NCBI GenBank assembly: GCA_040755215.1 | Contig: JBFMBG010000023.1 | Coordinates: 1 to 41,403, forward strand | DNA length: 41,403 bases | Origin: JAIMBK01 sp040755215 | Lineage (GTDB): Bacteria > Bacillota > Desulfotomaculia > Desulfotomaculales > Nap2-2B | Direction of reading: 5' to 3' | Shown: positions 17,271 through 26,031 of the stretch, one piece after another | Layout: each line of letters begins with the position of its first letter | How positions within the stretch are numbered: the first letter of the stretch is position 1 | Made by a program: the position numbers and the translations under genes | Notes under the pieces: generated by a model | Told to the model about the DNA's origin: nothing | The model's database searches: none | What the model saw: only the letters and a program-made list of their open reading frames with translations

Positions 17271-18275
17271 ATGACCAACGCAGGGCAGCAGGACGTAACT
17301 ACGGTTTTAATCATCCAGGAAGAAGCGCACCGGTACGCAAAAATGATTGAAGAAGCTTTCCCGGAAGAAGTCAAAGCGGGCAAAATCAAATTAATTCCGT
17401 GCGTTGATGAGCGGGAAATTCCGGAGGACGTCAGCGACGTCAACATCGTCGGCACGTGGCCGCTGGTGAAGCAGGTTCCGCAAATGAAAAATCTGAAGTG
17501 GCTGATGACTTTCAGTTCGGGGATCGACCACTGGGAAAAGGCGAATCTTTTACCGCGGGAAATCCCGTTGATTCATTTGCCCGGCGGCTCGGGTATCCCG
17601 GTGGCGGAATTTGTCATCGGCCTGATGCTCAACCACGTCAAATATTACAATCAAATTTGGGACAACCAGAAAGAACACAAGTACCAGCGCCTGCAGGGCA
17701 AGGAACTTTACGGGAAAACCCTGGGGATTATCGGTCTGGGCGGGATCGGCCGGCAAATCGCCAAAAGGGCGAAAGCTTTCGATATGTACGTAATCGGCTC
17801 GGAAATTCAAATTATCGACGTTCCGTTTGTCGATAAGGTTTACTTAAGCAAAGATTTCGAGGAAATATTAAAGATCAGTGATTTTGTAGTGCTCTCCTGC
17901 CCGGAAACGCCTGAAACCATCAACATGATGAATGAAGAACGATTTAAAATGATGAAGCCCACCGCCTATTTTATCAACTGCGCCCGGGGTTCCCTGGTGG
18001 TAAAAGACGCCCTGATCAAGGCGCTGAACGAGGGCTGGATCGCCGGGGCGTCCATCGATACTCACTGGATTAAGAATCCGCTGCCCTCGTACCTTCCTCC
18101 CGACGACCCGCTGTGGGACGCCAAAAACGTTTTCATCTCGCCCCACATCTCCAGCTGGACGGACATGTACACACCGCGCTTCGGGGCGGTCTTCGTGGAG
18201 AATATCCGGCGCTACCTGCAGGACGAACCGCTGATCCACGTGGCCCCCGGGTTTGGGGTGAAAACGGAAAAGTAA
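17271..18275 (+). CDS. D-isomer-specific 2-hydroxyacid dehydrogenase, altered catalytic Glu
   Basis: A 334-aa protein. The NAD(P)-binding domain has TLGIIGLGGIGRQIAKRAKA. The catalytic domain keeps the substrate Arg (INCARGSLVVKDAL) and the His (ISPHISSWTD). The third catalytic residue, the Glu of the usual '(E/x)EP' motif after the 'D-x-x' strand, is replaced: the block reads SIDTHWIKNPLP, with Asn in that place. Starts at ATG 17271 with GGAGGTGA at 7 bases. It reduces a 2-oxoacid to a (R)-2-hydroxyacid in the family. Here it could supply the hydroxyacid for the dehydratase pair (inference), if the altered site is active. A strong terminator follows. Confidence 0.87.
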   Translation: MTNAGQQDVTTVLIIQEEAHRYAKMIEEAFPEEVKAGKIKLIPCVDEREIPEDVSDVNIVGTWPLVKQVPQMKNLKWLMTFSSGIDHWEKANLLPREIPLIHLPGGSGIPVAEFVIGLMLNHVKYYNQIWDNQKEHKYQRLQGKELYGKTLGIIGLGGIGRQIAKRAKAFDMYVIGSEIQIIDVPFVDKVYLSKDFEEILKISDFVVLSCPETPETINMMNEERFKMMKPTAYFINCARGSLVVKDALIKALNEGWIAGASIDTHWIKNPLPSYLPPDDPLWDAKNVFISPHISSWTDMYTPRFGAVFVENIRRYLQDEPLIHVAPGFGVKTEK

Positions 18276-18307
18276 AATTTTGGGCGCACTTGACGACCAG
18301 GACGGAA

Positions 18308-18340
18308 AAACACCCGGTTACAACCGGGTGTTTCTTTTTC
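18308..18340 (+). terminator. Rho-independent terminator
   Basis: AAACACCCGGT-TACA-ACCGGGTGTTT is a perfect stem with a 4-base loop followed by CTTTTTC. It lies 33 bp after the dehydrogenase stop. Confidence 0.92.
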
Positions 18341-18400
18341 CGGCTTATTTCCGGCGCTGCAAACCCATTCCCCTTGTTTACTCAGGAGCCATTCTTCCTG

Positions 18401-18446
18401 GGCGTCTTTGGTGCCTTTGTCCCTTTGTGCTGTGCCTTTGTACCTA
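18401..18446. repeat. Intergenic GTGCCTTTG repeat, copy C
   Basis: Strings CTTTGGTGCCTTTGTCCC and TTTGTGCTGTGCCTTTGTACC lie between the converging dehydrogenase and dctM genes and touch the dctM stop. Same motif family as at 2501-2594 and 7657-7805. Confidence 0.55.
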
Positions 18447-19757
18447 CCGGTAAGACATCAGGGAAGGCAGGACGGTAGCGATTTGCGGAAAAGCAACCAA
18501 AAGGGCGCAGCAAACAATAACAGCGATTAAAAAGGGCCAGATCCCCCGGAAGATAACCTCCAAAGGAACGTCGGGGGCAATCCCCTTGATAATATACACG
18601 TTCATTCCTACCGGCGGCGTAATGACCCCCATGGCCACCACTAAAACAATAATCACCCCGAACCAGATCGGGTCATAACCAAGGACATCCACGGCGACCG
18701 GGTAAAAAATGGGAATGGTGAGCAGGATAAGCGCCAGCGCATCGATAATACAACCCAAAAGCAGGTAAATAAACAGAATAATCCCCATAATGACAAAGGG
18801 CGGGTAGGGCAGGGAGCCCGTCCACGCCGCCAGCTCGAAAGGAAGGCGGCTGACGGCGATGAAGCGGCCGAAAATGGTCGCCCCGGCCACCAGAAACATA
18901 ATCATGGCCGTGGTCCGGGTGGTGTCCACCAGGGAGCGGTTGAACCCCTGCCAGGTCAAATGCCGGCCAAGCAAAGAAACCGCCAGAACGCCGGCCGAGC
19001 CCACCGCGCCGGCTTCGGTGGGGGTAAACCAGCCGGCAAAAAGCCCGCCGATGGAAAGGGCGAAAACCACCAGCACTTCCGGCAGGCCGCCCCGCAGGGA
19101 AGCAAGCACCTCCCGGAAGCCGGCCCGGGGTCCGGGCGGTCCCAGTGCCGGGTTCCGCCAGGTAATCACCAGAATTGCCGCCATGTAAAGCAAAGTGAGT
19201 AAAATTCCGGGCAATATCCCGGCAATGAACAGCTTACCGATGGATTGCTCCGTAGCGATCCCGTAAACCACGAAGATGACGCTGGGCGGGATCAGGATCC
19301 CCAGCGCTCCGCCGGCAGCCACGCTGGCCGTGGCCAGGGAGCGATCGTAATTGAATTTTCTCATCTCCGGGATGGCAATGGCGCCCATGGTGGCCGCCGT
19401 GGCCGTATTCGACCCGCAGACGGCGCCAAAAATGGCGCAGGCCGCTTCGCAGGCAACGGCCAGCCCGCCGGGCAGCCCGCCCAGCAGTTTGTAGGCAAAA
19501 GAAAAGAGCTTTGAGCCGATCCCCGAGTAATAGGCCAGGAACCCCATCCAGACGAACATCGGAATGACGCTCAACGAGTAGGAAGAAAAAGTGGAATAGA
19601 TGTCTTTGGCCACCACCCGCAGGGCGGCCTCCGGGGAAACCAGCCAGCAGCAGCCTAAAAAGCCTACCAGGCCCATGGCAATGGCAATGGGCAGGCGGAA
19701 CAACAAAAGGATCAAAAAGGCGATGATGCCGATGATGCCCACCAGAAAGGGACTCAT
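18444..19757 (-). CDS. dctM: TRAP transporter large membrane subunit
   Basis: A 437-aa polytopic protein of typical DctM length (about 12 membrane segments). The family blocks FGAVCGSNTATAATMGAIAI (with GSNTATAATMG), GGALGILIPPSVIFVVYGI, WFTPTEAGAVGSAGVLAVSL and TPPVGMNVYIIKGIAPDVPL are all present. The ATG overlaps the dctQ stop (ATGA), and the ribosome site AAAGGTGG lies inside dctQ. Carries out sodium-driven uptake with DctQ and the binding protein. Confidence 0.95.
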   Translation of the reverse strand: MSPFLVGIIGIIAFLILLLFRLPIAIAMGLVGFLGCCWLVSPEAALRVVAKDIYSTFSSYSLSVIPMFVWMGFLAYYSGIGSKLFSFAYKLLGGLPGGLAVACEAACAIFGAVCGSNTATAATMGAIAIPEMRKFNYDRSLATASVAAGGALGILIPPSVIFVVYGIATEQSIGKLFIAGILPGILLTLLYMAAILVITWRNPALGPPGPRAGFREVLASLRGGLPEVLVVFALSIGGLFAGWFTPTEAGAVGSAGVLAVSLLGRHLTWQGFNRSLVDTTRTTAMIMFLVAGATIFGRFIAVSRLPFELAAWTGSLPYPPFVIMGIILFIYLLLGCIIDALALILLTIPIFYPVAVDVLGYDPIWFGVIIVLVVAMGVITPPVGMNVYIIKGIAPDVPLEVIFRGIWPFLIAVIVCCALLVAFPQIATVLPSLMSYR

Positions 19758-20230
19758 TTCCGGACCACCTTTCTGACGGCCTCGCCCAGGTTCACCAGGA
19801 TCACCAGGCAGTACACCAGGAAACCGAATGCAGCCAGGTATATAAAGGGATAAAAAGGTACGTTGGTAGTCGGGGCAACCTCGCCGCTTCGGACCATGCT
19901 GGCGGCATAGCCGGTCAGCTGCCAGGAAACCAGAAGCAGAAAGGCCAGGGAAATTAACCCCACCGCCAAATCAATCCCCGCCTGGACTCTGGGCGACAGC
20001 CGTTCGGTTAAAAAGGTGATGGCAATGTGGCCGTTGTGTACAGCGCAGTAAGCCACCGCCAGGCCAATCACCAGGGTGGTTAAAAAACCCACCCACTCGT
20101 AGGTGCCTTCGATCGGGCGCTTAAAAAGACGCAGGATGATATTCCCCACAACCAGAACCATGGTGGCCACCAGCGCCCATCCGGCGATCCTGTCCAGGAT
20201 TTGACTGAGTTTCGTAACAAATCTTGCCAT
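19754..20230 (-). CDS. dctQ: TRAP transporter small membrane subunit
   Basis: A 158-aa protein with four predicted membrane segments: around ALVATMVLVVGNIILRLF, FLTTLVIGLAVAYCAVHNGH, DLAVGLISLAFLLLVSW and FYPFIYLAAFGFLVYCLVIL. The sequence EWVGFL before segment 2 and HIAITFL after it are DctQ signatures. I start at ATG 20230; the best ribosome site (GGAGG) is about 15 bases away, so the start is not certain, and the open frame to 20392 is poor in protein-like sequence. The gap 20231-20420 to dctP holds no gene. Confidence 0.9.
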   Translation of the reverse strand: MARFVTKLSQILDRIAGWALVATMVLVVGNIILRLFKRPIEGTYEWVGFLTTLVIGLAVAYCAVHNGHIAITFLTERLSPRVQAGIDLAVGLISLAFLLLVSWQLTGYAASMVRSGEVAPTTNVPFYPFIYLAAFGFLVYCLVILVNLGEAVRKVVRK

Positions 20231-20420
20231 GAGTTCTTCGGTGCACCTCCTCCAGTCCGATCCGGCCCGATCAAACTTCAGCCTTAAGCAAACAGGAAGG
20301 GGCACAACGCCTGAGGCACAATTTAAAGACACATCTGGCGCTGTACCCCGAGCCCTGCTGCAGCGAAAGCCTGGGCTTAATCCGGCTTGCACTTATGCTC
20401 CTGTCCTTGCCGTATTTTGC

Positions 20421-21515
20421 CTACTTATATTCCTTATTGTATTTATCCGCCAACTCCTGAATCGTTTTCAGGACTTCTTCTCCCGGCAGACCCTTTTCTT
20501 TCATCCGCTTGACGTAATCTTCGCGGATAGGTTTTAACCGCTCAATCCACAGCGCCTTCTCCTGATCGGAAAGGGTCAGGAACTGCACGCCTTTCTCTTT
20601 GGCTAACTTGACTCCGGCGTCGTTAATGCTGTCCCAGAATCCCACGCCCTTCTCCTCGTAATATTTGGCGCAGGCATCTTCAATGGCCTTTTGCAGGTCC
20701 GGGGGCAGGGAGTTAAACTTATCTTTGTTCATGGTTACAAAGAACAGGGTGTTATAAAGGAAAGGCGTATCCGTGACATACTTGACAACCTCGGCGAACT
20801 TAAAGCCTTTTAATGTCTCCAGGGGGGCAATATTACCTTTTACTACCCCTCTGGAAAGGGCCTCGTAAGCTTCCGACTGGGGCATGGCAACGGCCGTGGC
20901 GCCCAGCAAGGGGAGCGTCTTGGCGGTTACCCCCGTCGCCCGGATCTCCATCCCCTTCAGGTCGGCCAGCTTTTGCACCGGCGTCTTCGTAAACAGGTGC
21001 CCGGGGCCGGTGGAGATGATCATCAGGTGTTTGGTGTCCTGCAACTCCTTCGGATTTAGTTTTTTCGCCCCCTCCCAGGCGACCCGGTCGGATACTTTCG
21101 AGTTATTGTAAGTGGTTCCCGGCAGCTCGAAGGCCTCCATCACCGGGAAGCGGCCGGCGGTGTAGGAGTAGCAGGAGATGCCGATGTCGGCCACTCCTTT
21201 CACCACGCCGTCGTAGATCTCAGCCGCCTTCAGGAGGGTTTCCCCGGGATAGCTGGTGACTTTGACCCGCCCGTTGGTAGCCTGTTCAATGGCCTTGGCC
21301 AGGCCGGGAACAAAAACCGTTTCGATCTGGTGGGTGCTGGGCCAGAAGTGGGCCAGTTTCAGCTCGATGGGCTTCGCTTCCGGTTTCGGCGCCTGCTGCT
21401 GGGGCGCCGGCTTAGACCCTCCGCAACCGGCAATGACGAGCGCAGTCACCAGCAGTAAAGCCAGCAGTACGGCAACCGCCGCTTTGCCCTTTTTCAACGT
21501 CCGCTTAGGCAGCAA
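20421..21515 (-). CDS. dctP: TRAP transporter substrate-binding lipoprotein
   Basis: A 364-aa extracytoplasmic binding protein. The N-terminus is basic (LPKRTLKKGKAA), followed by a hydrophobic stretch and the lipobox VIAGCGG, so it is a membrane-anchored lipoprotein. The DctP core is seen in LAHFWPSTHQIETV, KLADLKGMEIRATGVTAKTL (the Arg that grips the substrate carboxylate) and GATAVAMPQSEAYEALSRGV. The TTG at 21515 is chosen because AAGGAGGAG lies 7 bases upstream; the longer open frame has no such site. The ligand is an organic acid by family. Given the neighbours it may be an aryl or branched acid. Confidence 0.93.
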   Translation of the reverse strand: MLPKRTLKKGKAAVAVLLALLLVTALVIAGCGGSKPAPQQQAPKPEAKPIELKLAHFWPSTHQIETVFVPGLAKAIEQATNGRVKVTSYPGETLLKAAEIYDGVVKGVADIGISCYSYTAGRFPVMEAFELPGTTYNNSKVSDRVAWEGAKKLNPKELQDTKHLMIISTGPGHLFTKTPVQKLADLKGMEIRATGVTAKTLPLLGATAVAMPQSEAYEALSRGVVKGNIAPLETLKGFKFAEVVKYVTDTPFLYNTLFFVTMNKDKFNSLPPDLQKAIEDACAKYYEEKGVGFWDSINDAGVKLAKEKGVQFLTLSDQEKALWIERLKPIREDYVKRMKEKGLPGEEVLKTIQELADKYNKEYK

Positions 21516-21651
21516 AAATATCTCCTCCTTAACTTTAAATTTTCTGCCTGTTCGTTTATCCCTGCCGGTAGCGCCTGCTTTCACCCCCCTGCCAGGCCTG
21601 ACCTTTCCTCTTTAATGCATTCCTTACAGCCATTTCTATAAATAATTTCTA

Positions 21652-21690
21652 GTGTGCCGTTCGTTTTCCTGCCGGAAGCGAACGGCACAC
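21652..21690. terminator. Strong 12-bp inverted repeat between the symporter and dctP genes
   Basis: GTGTGCCGTTCG (21652-21663) and CGAACGGCACAC (21679-21690) are perfectly complementary with a 15-base loop. On the minus strand it stands 87 bp after the symporter stop, where a terminator is expected. No T-run follows (AGAAATTATTT), so it may be factor-assisted or act as an mRNA 3' stabiliser. Confidence 0.5.
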
Positions 21691-21776
21691 CAGAGATTCT
21701 TGTTTCTGGAGTTTTCTTTTTTGGTCTTTTTTGTAGGGTTTCACACCTTTCAGTCCTTACTCTTCAGGTCCAACGA

Positions 21777-23342
21777 CTACGTGGTCACGGTGGCGCCGCC
21801 GGCCGGCGCCTTGGGCGCCGTCCCCAGGATTTTATCCAGCTTTTCCTCCGGCAGCGGCCTGGAGAGCAGGCTTCCTACAATGTAGCAGAAGAAGCAGCCG
21901 ACGACAATCAACCAGATAGCGGTGCCCATTCCAATGAGGTTCTTGCCGACCAGGTAGGAGAAAATCAGGGTAGCCGGCAGCCCGTAAACAATACAGGCGA
22001 TGGCGCCTGCCTTCGTGGCCCGGCGCCACCACAGGCCCAGGGTGACCACCGGCAGGAACATCCCGCCCATCCCGGCGGCCGCCTGGCCCATCAGCAGGGC
22101 CAGCAGGGGCGGCGGGCTGAACAGGGTCCAGAAGAAGGGAATCAATGCCGCAGGAATCAGCAACAGGCGGGTTAAAACCAACAGGGTGCTTTTTTGAACG
22201 TTCGGCCACCAGGCGCCGATAATGTCGTTGGTGATGTTCGCGGCGATGATCATGATCATCCCCGAGAAAGTGCCCAGAGTGGCGGCAAAAACACCGGTAA
22301 CGTAAAGCGTCGTCAGCGGCACTCCGCCGGAAACCATGGCGATAAAGGGAGCGGCCAGATCTCCTTTCCAGGGAACAATTTTTAAAAGCTCCGGACCGAA
22401 GGTGGCCCGGGCCGCCAGACCGGTGGTGGCGTTCAGCATGATCGGAAAGCCGGCGATGAGAAACACCGGTATGACCAGCCAGATAAAATCCGCCTTTTTC
22501 TTCATCGGCCGCATGCCCAAAAAGCGGGCGACGTTATGGGGAAAACCGGTGCTCATGGTAAAGAAAAGCAAAAGGGTAGAAGTAATTCCGATCCAACTTG
22601 AAAATAACTGAGAGGAACCTACCTTTGGCATATCGGGACGGATCAGCCGCAGGAGATTCGGGTTCTCGGCAGCCAGCCTGGCCTCCAGGCCCGAAGGCCC
22701 GCCCACGTAGCTCAGAGCGGCAATACCCAATACAAAACAGGCGACGCCTAACAGGATGCCCTGGAACGCCATCGCCCATTGGGTGCCAGTATAACCGCCG
22801 ATGAGCAGGTAAATCAACACCACCACAACCGCCAGCAAAAGACACCACACTGGAGAAAAGCCGGTAACCGCGTACCACAGGGTGCCGGCCGCTTTCAGCT
22901 GGCCGACGGAATAACCGAACAACAGGAGAGCCATGGCCAGGGCGGCCAGGGAGGAGGCCACCTTGCTGTCGTACCGCAACTGGACGATATCCGCCAGGGT
23001 CCGGGTATTATTGCGCATACTAAAGTCGCTCAACTTGCGCGCCGCTAAAAACAAAGTGGGAATAATACCGAAAAGCGTCCAGACACCCGCAAACCACATT
23101 CCCGACCAGCCAACGGCATAGGTAATCCCCATCATCCCCATGGTCGCCCAGCCGCTCAGGTAAGTAGAAGCAATCGCACAGCCGGTAATAAAAGGACCGA
23201 TGTCCCGCGACCCAACCAGGTACTGCTCATAACCGGCCGCCCGGCGCCGGGCGATGATACCCAGAATTGCGCAAACGATCAACAAAACAGCCAGGCCGGC
23301 AACGGCTCCGGCGAAAAAAGCAGGAGTTGGCTTCGGAATCAT
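21777..23342 (-). CDS. Sodium:solute symporter (SSS family)
   Basis: A 521-aa protein with about 13 membrane segments. Early signature RRRAAGYEQYLVGSRDIGPF, then GCAIASTYLSGWATMGMMG, and RNNTRTLADIVQLRYDSKVA. The central part has LIYLLIGGYTGTQWAMAFQG, MSTGFPHNVARFLGMR and SGMIMIIAANITND, all SSS hallmarks (acetate/pantothenate-permease branch). The ATG at 23342 overlaps the stop of a 32-residue membrane peptide gene and has GAGGTGG upstream; the open frame extends to 23426 but that part is the peptide gene in another frame. Substrate likely a monocarboxylate (inference). Confidence 0.9.
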   Translation of the reverse strand: MIPKPTPAFFAGAVAGLAVLLIVCAILGIIARRRAAGYEQYLVGSRDIGPFITGCAIASTYLSGWATMGMMGITYAVGWSGMWFAGVWTLFGIIPTLFLAARKLSDFSMRNNTRTLADIVQLRYDSKVASSLAALAMALLLFGYSVGQLKAAGTLWYAVTGFSPVWCLLLAVVVVLIYLLIGGYTGTQWAMAFQGILLGVACFVLGIAALSYVGGPSGLEARLAAENPNLLRLIRPDMPKVGSSQLFSSWIGITSTLLLFFTMSTGFPHNVARFLGMRPMKKKADFIWLVIPVFLIAGFPIMLNATTGLAARATFGPELLKIVPWKGDLAAPFIAMVSGGVPLTTLYVTGVFAATLGTFSGMIMIIAANITNDIIGAWWPNVQKSTLLVLTRLLLIPAALIPFFWTLFSPPPLLALLMGQAAAGMGGMFLPVVTLGLWWRRATKAGAIACIVYGLPATLIFSYLVGKNLIGMGTAIWLIVVGCFFCYIVGSLLSRPLPEEKLDKILGTAPKAPAGGATVTT

Positions 23343-23437
23343 TCTTTCCACCTCGCAATCGTGATCCAGGTTCCGATGACGGTGAGGAGAATGCTGGCGA
23401 TAGCCACTCCCCACCACGCCGTCCAACCGCTTGACAT
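23339..23437 (-). CDS. 32-aa symporter small accessory protein
   Basis: Below the usual gene-calling limit. Reads MSSGWTAWWGVAIASILLTV then IGTWITIARWKE: one membrane helix with a basic end. Its stop overlaps the symporter start (ATGA), the classic arrangement of the small subunit that precedes Firmicute SSS symporters. AAAGGAG lies about 12 bases before the ATG. Confidence 0.72.
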   Translation of the reverse strand: MSSGWTAWWGVAIASILLTVIGTWITIARWKE

Positions 23438-24045
23438 ACTGAAAACACGCTCCTTTCTAAATTTTAGGATAAGTCCTTATTGCATAGCTAATTTTAATCG
23501 TTCACCCCCTTTTATGTCATTCAATTTTCCATTAACTGCGCAAAAACGAAGGTAAAAGGGAGATAAGAAGAGTTGAACGGTTCTTTATGCCGATTTGAAA
23601 ACTGTACATTGTTAAAAAATTAATTGCCTAAATCACCTAATAAATACCATGTTTGGGGGTTTACTGGTATTATCTTTTCGTCCAACAAAAACATTCCCTC
23701 TAACCATGTATTCTTAAATTCCATTCTTAAATTCAACTCTTCATCATTAAAATAAATGAAAAACTGCCTCTGCGTTTAAATTTTTACCCGGTCTGATCAC
23801 CTCCCCGGTGAAATACATAAACAGACTGTTTTGCTTGAATTATATTACTTGTATTTACGAAAATATATCACTTAAATGAATGAATATTGAGTTAACTATT
23901 ATTAGTGACGATGATCAGTATTTCTGTACAACTTCGACTTATTATAAAATTTAAAAACCGGTTTTTTTCCTTGCTTTTGCCGTGAAGACCATCTGTATAT
24001 TCCGTGCTAGCCCTTCCGTGTTAACATTTTTCATCTATAATTGGC
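23438..24045. other. Intergenic, AT-rich, no gene seen
   Basis: About 600 bp between the MFS gene and the symporter operon, both on the minus strand. No open frame of note on either strand. It must hold the symporter promoter, but I could not assign a convincing box pair. Confidence 0.6.
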
Positions 24046-25383
24046 CTAGCACCGGGCTTCCGGCGGACGCAGGGTGAAAGAACCCAGGCAGCCCAGCGCC
24101 GCCACCCCGGCCGCCAGGAAAAGGGCCGGGGCGAAGGAGCGCAGGAGGTCGGCCAGGTAACCCGCCACCGCCGGGGCCAGTGCCTGCCCCACGGCAAAGC
24201 AAAGGGTCACCATCCCTAAAGCCGCCGGCGCCAATCGCGACCCAACGTAATCACCGCAGGCCGCCGCCACCACGCCCGGAATGCTCCAGGCGGTCAATCC
24301 GAACAAAATGGCGGAAAGAAAGAGGATGCCCGTGGCTTGTCCGCCCGCCATCAAGGCGTAGCAAATTGCCTGCAGGCCGAAAATGACCGCCAGGGCGTAT
24401 TTACGCCCGATATAATCCGAAACCACTCCCCATAAAATCCCGCTAAAAATGCTCAGCACGCCGACCAGGGCCCAAAGCGAACCAGCGGCCGCCTGGGTTA
24501 ATCCCTTGTCGCTGACCAGCGCGGCCGAGAAAAAGGTACTGTAGATGATATAGGAAAACCCAAACATGAAATAAATCAGCCCGAGGTGCCACAGGGCAAG
24601 GGAAGCATATACGTTGCCCCACTGAATTTTTTCCCCTCCGGCTTTTGCTGGCGCCGGCCCGGCTCCGCCGGCCCGGTTACTGTCAACCCGGGTCCCGTTT
24701 TTACCCCCGCCGTTTATTTGCCCTGGCTGCTCCAGTTCAGCCCCTACGGGAAGCAAGCCCTTTTCCACCGGACTATTCCGCAGAAAAGCGTAACTTAAAA
24801 TCCCCAGCAAAACCACCAGCCCGCCCAGAATGAACCAGCTGATCCGCCAGCCGTTTTCCGGCCAGGCGGCAATCACCTGCGGGACCAAAAGGCCGGTTAC
24901 CACCAGGGCTACTCCCGAACCGCCCACCTGAAACCCGGCCGCCATTCCCCGGCGCCGGGGGGCAAACCAGGCCGAAACCAGCCCCATCACAGGGATGTTG
25001 CTCCCCGCGCTGCCAAAACCGGTCAGGAAGCGGTACACGAGGGCCGCTGCAAAGCCGTTGGCCAGGCCGGTCAGAACCATGGTTATCCCGGCGAGAAACA
25101 TGGAAAAAACAATAATGATCCGGGGCCCGTACCGGGCGGCCAGAAAACCGCCGATCAGGGAAAAGGCCGTGTAGCCGATTAAATTACCGGTGGCAATCAA
25201 CCCCATCTGGGAATTGTTAAAATTTAGGCCAACTTTCATGGAAGGCAGGATGGTCGTGTAGCCGAAACGGGCAAAACCCAGGGCGCCCGTCACGGTCAAA
25301 ATACCGATGATTAAAATCACGTAACCGTAGTGAAAAGCCGGTTTGCCCGGTTCTGCCTGCTTTTCCAGCTGGGCCTGCGTCAT
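24046..25383 (-). CDS. MFS transporter, YbfB/YjiJ- or OFA-like
   Basis: A 445-aa protein with about 12 membrane segments and a charged glycine-rich central loop (about 225-260, GGGKNGTRVDSNRAGGAG) between the two six-helix halves. Segment 1 ends in GFARFGYTTILPSM, as in YbfB/YjiJ-type carriers. The A-like motif FLAARYGPRIIIV follows helix 2, and SDYIGRKYALAV is the equivalent in the second half. GAGGGGG precedes the ATG. Substrate unknown. Its place beside organic-acid carriers suggests a carboxylate. Confidence 0.85.
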   Translation of the reverse strand: MTQAQLEKQAEPGKPAFHYGYVILIIGILTVTGALGFARFGYTTILPSMKVGLNFNNSQMGLIATGNLIGYTAFSLIGGFLAARYGPRIIIVFSMFLAGITMVLTGLANGFAAALVYRFLTGFGSAGSNIPVMGLVSAWFAPRRRGMAAGFQVGGSGVALVVTGLLVPQVIAAWPENGWRISWFILGGLVVLLGILSYAFLRNSPVEKGLLPVGAELEQPGQINGGGKNGTRVDSNRAGGAGPAPAKAGGEKIQWGNVYASLALWHLGLIYFMFGFSYIIYSTFFSAALVSDKGLTQAAAGSLWALVGVLSIFSGILWGVVSDYIGRKYALAVIFGLQAICYALMAGGQATGILFLSAILFGLTAWSIPGVVAAACGDYVGSRLAPAALGMVTLCFAVGQALAPAVAGYLADLLRSFAPALFLAAGVAALGCLGSFTLRPPEARC

Positions 25384-25849
25384 CTTTTTACGCCCCCTCG
25401 ATAGACATTTGTTGTTAACAGTTAAAATGCTCCGAAAGATTACTAAATTTTATAACTTCCGGTAACTGCTTACTTAAGGGGTTGCTTTTTGCTTACTCCC
25501 GGAATCTTCCCAATCAACCGTCAATACCGCTGTTTCAGCTTAAACCATGGCCAAACCGCCACACTTACGCCGGGTGTTTGCCCGGTTATCCACCCTTCCC
25601 GCCCTTCTCAATCCCTCCTTCCTGAACCCGTGGCCTTGCGGTTTTTTGCCGCCCGGCTCCGCCATTCCAACAACTCCTATCCAGGCAAACAAACCGGTAA
25701 TTTTTAACCGCCCGGTCAGCTTTTAAGGTATCCTATTCTCCAACAATTAGAAAAATCCTGCCGGAATTTTAAAATACTTTCTAAACAATCAACCGGATCT
25801 CGTTGCCGGCGCCGGTCATTGCAGTCCAGCGAGGCCGGTACGGAGGGTC
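25384..25849. other. Intergenic, no gene seen; hairpin-rich stretch upstream of the MFS gene
   Basis: The minus strand from about 25690 to 25560 contains several inverted repeats, for example GCGG-caaaaaa-CCGC and CCGGG-caaaca-CCCGG. This is consistent with a structured leader upstream of the MFS gene. Short open frames here look non-coding. Confidence 0.35.
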
Positions 25850-25878
25850 TTGACAGGGCAACCGGCGAATCGTATAAT
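25850..25878 (+). promoter_or_regulatory. Consensus sigma-70 promoter of tRNA-Leu
   Basis: TTGACA (25850-25855), a 17-base spacer and TATAAT (25873-25878): a perfect consensus pair, 18 bases before the mature tRNA. Confidence 0.93.
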
Positions 25879-25896
25879 TTTAACTGCAGGCAGCAT

Positions 25897-25979
25897 GTCG
25901 GAGTGGCGGAATTGGCAGACGCGTACGTTTGAGGGGCGTATGGGCAACCGTGCGGGTTCAAGTCCCGCCTCCGACACCA
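25897..25979 (+). tRNA. tRNA-Leu (anticodon GAG)
   Basis: Class II cloverleaf of 83 bases. Acceptor GTCGGAG/CTCCGAC, discriminator A and encoded CCA. The D-arm has AATTGGCAGAC. The anticodon stem is TACGT/GCGTA with loop TTGAGGG, anticodon GAG. There is a short variable arm GG-gcaa-CC, and the T-arm is GCGGG-TTCAAGT-CCCGC. It marks the left border of the accessory island. Confidence 0.96.
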
Positions 25980-26031
25980 GTCGAATACCGTACATTGTGC
26001 GAAGATATACAAACAGAAATGAAGTTTTAAT

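Larger units (their letters stand above)
16939..17292. repeat. 127-bp perfect direct repeat flanking the N run (contig overlap)
   Basis: 16939-17065 and 17166-17292 are identical. Each holds the leader, ribosome site and first codons of the D-2-hydroxyacid dehydrogenase gene. Such a pair across a placeholder gap is what two overlapping contigs give when the scaffolder does not merge them. Confidence 0.9.

Noticed and set aside
25560..25690. Minus-strand stretch with GGCAAA...CGCAA-GGCCACGGG resembling a c-di-GMP-I (GEMM) riboswitch
   Set aside because: The GAAA tetraloop stem and the second conserved arm are missing; the match is mostly simple inverted repeats. It is kept only as a structured-leader remark.
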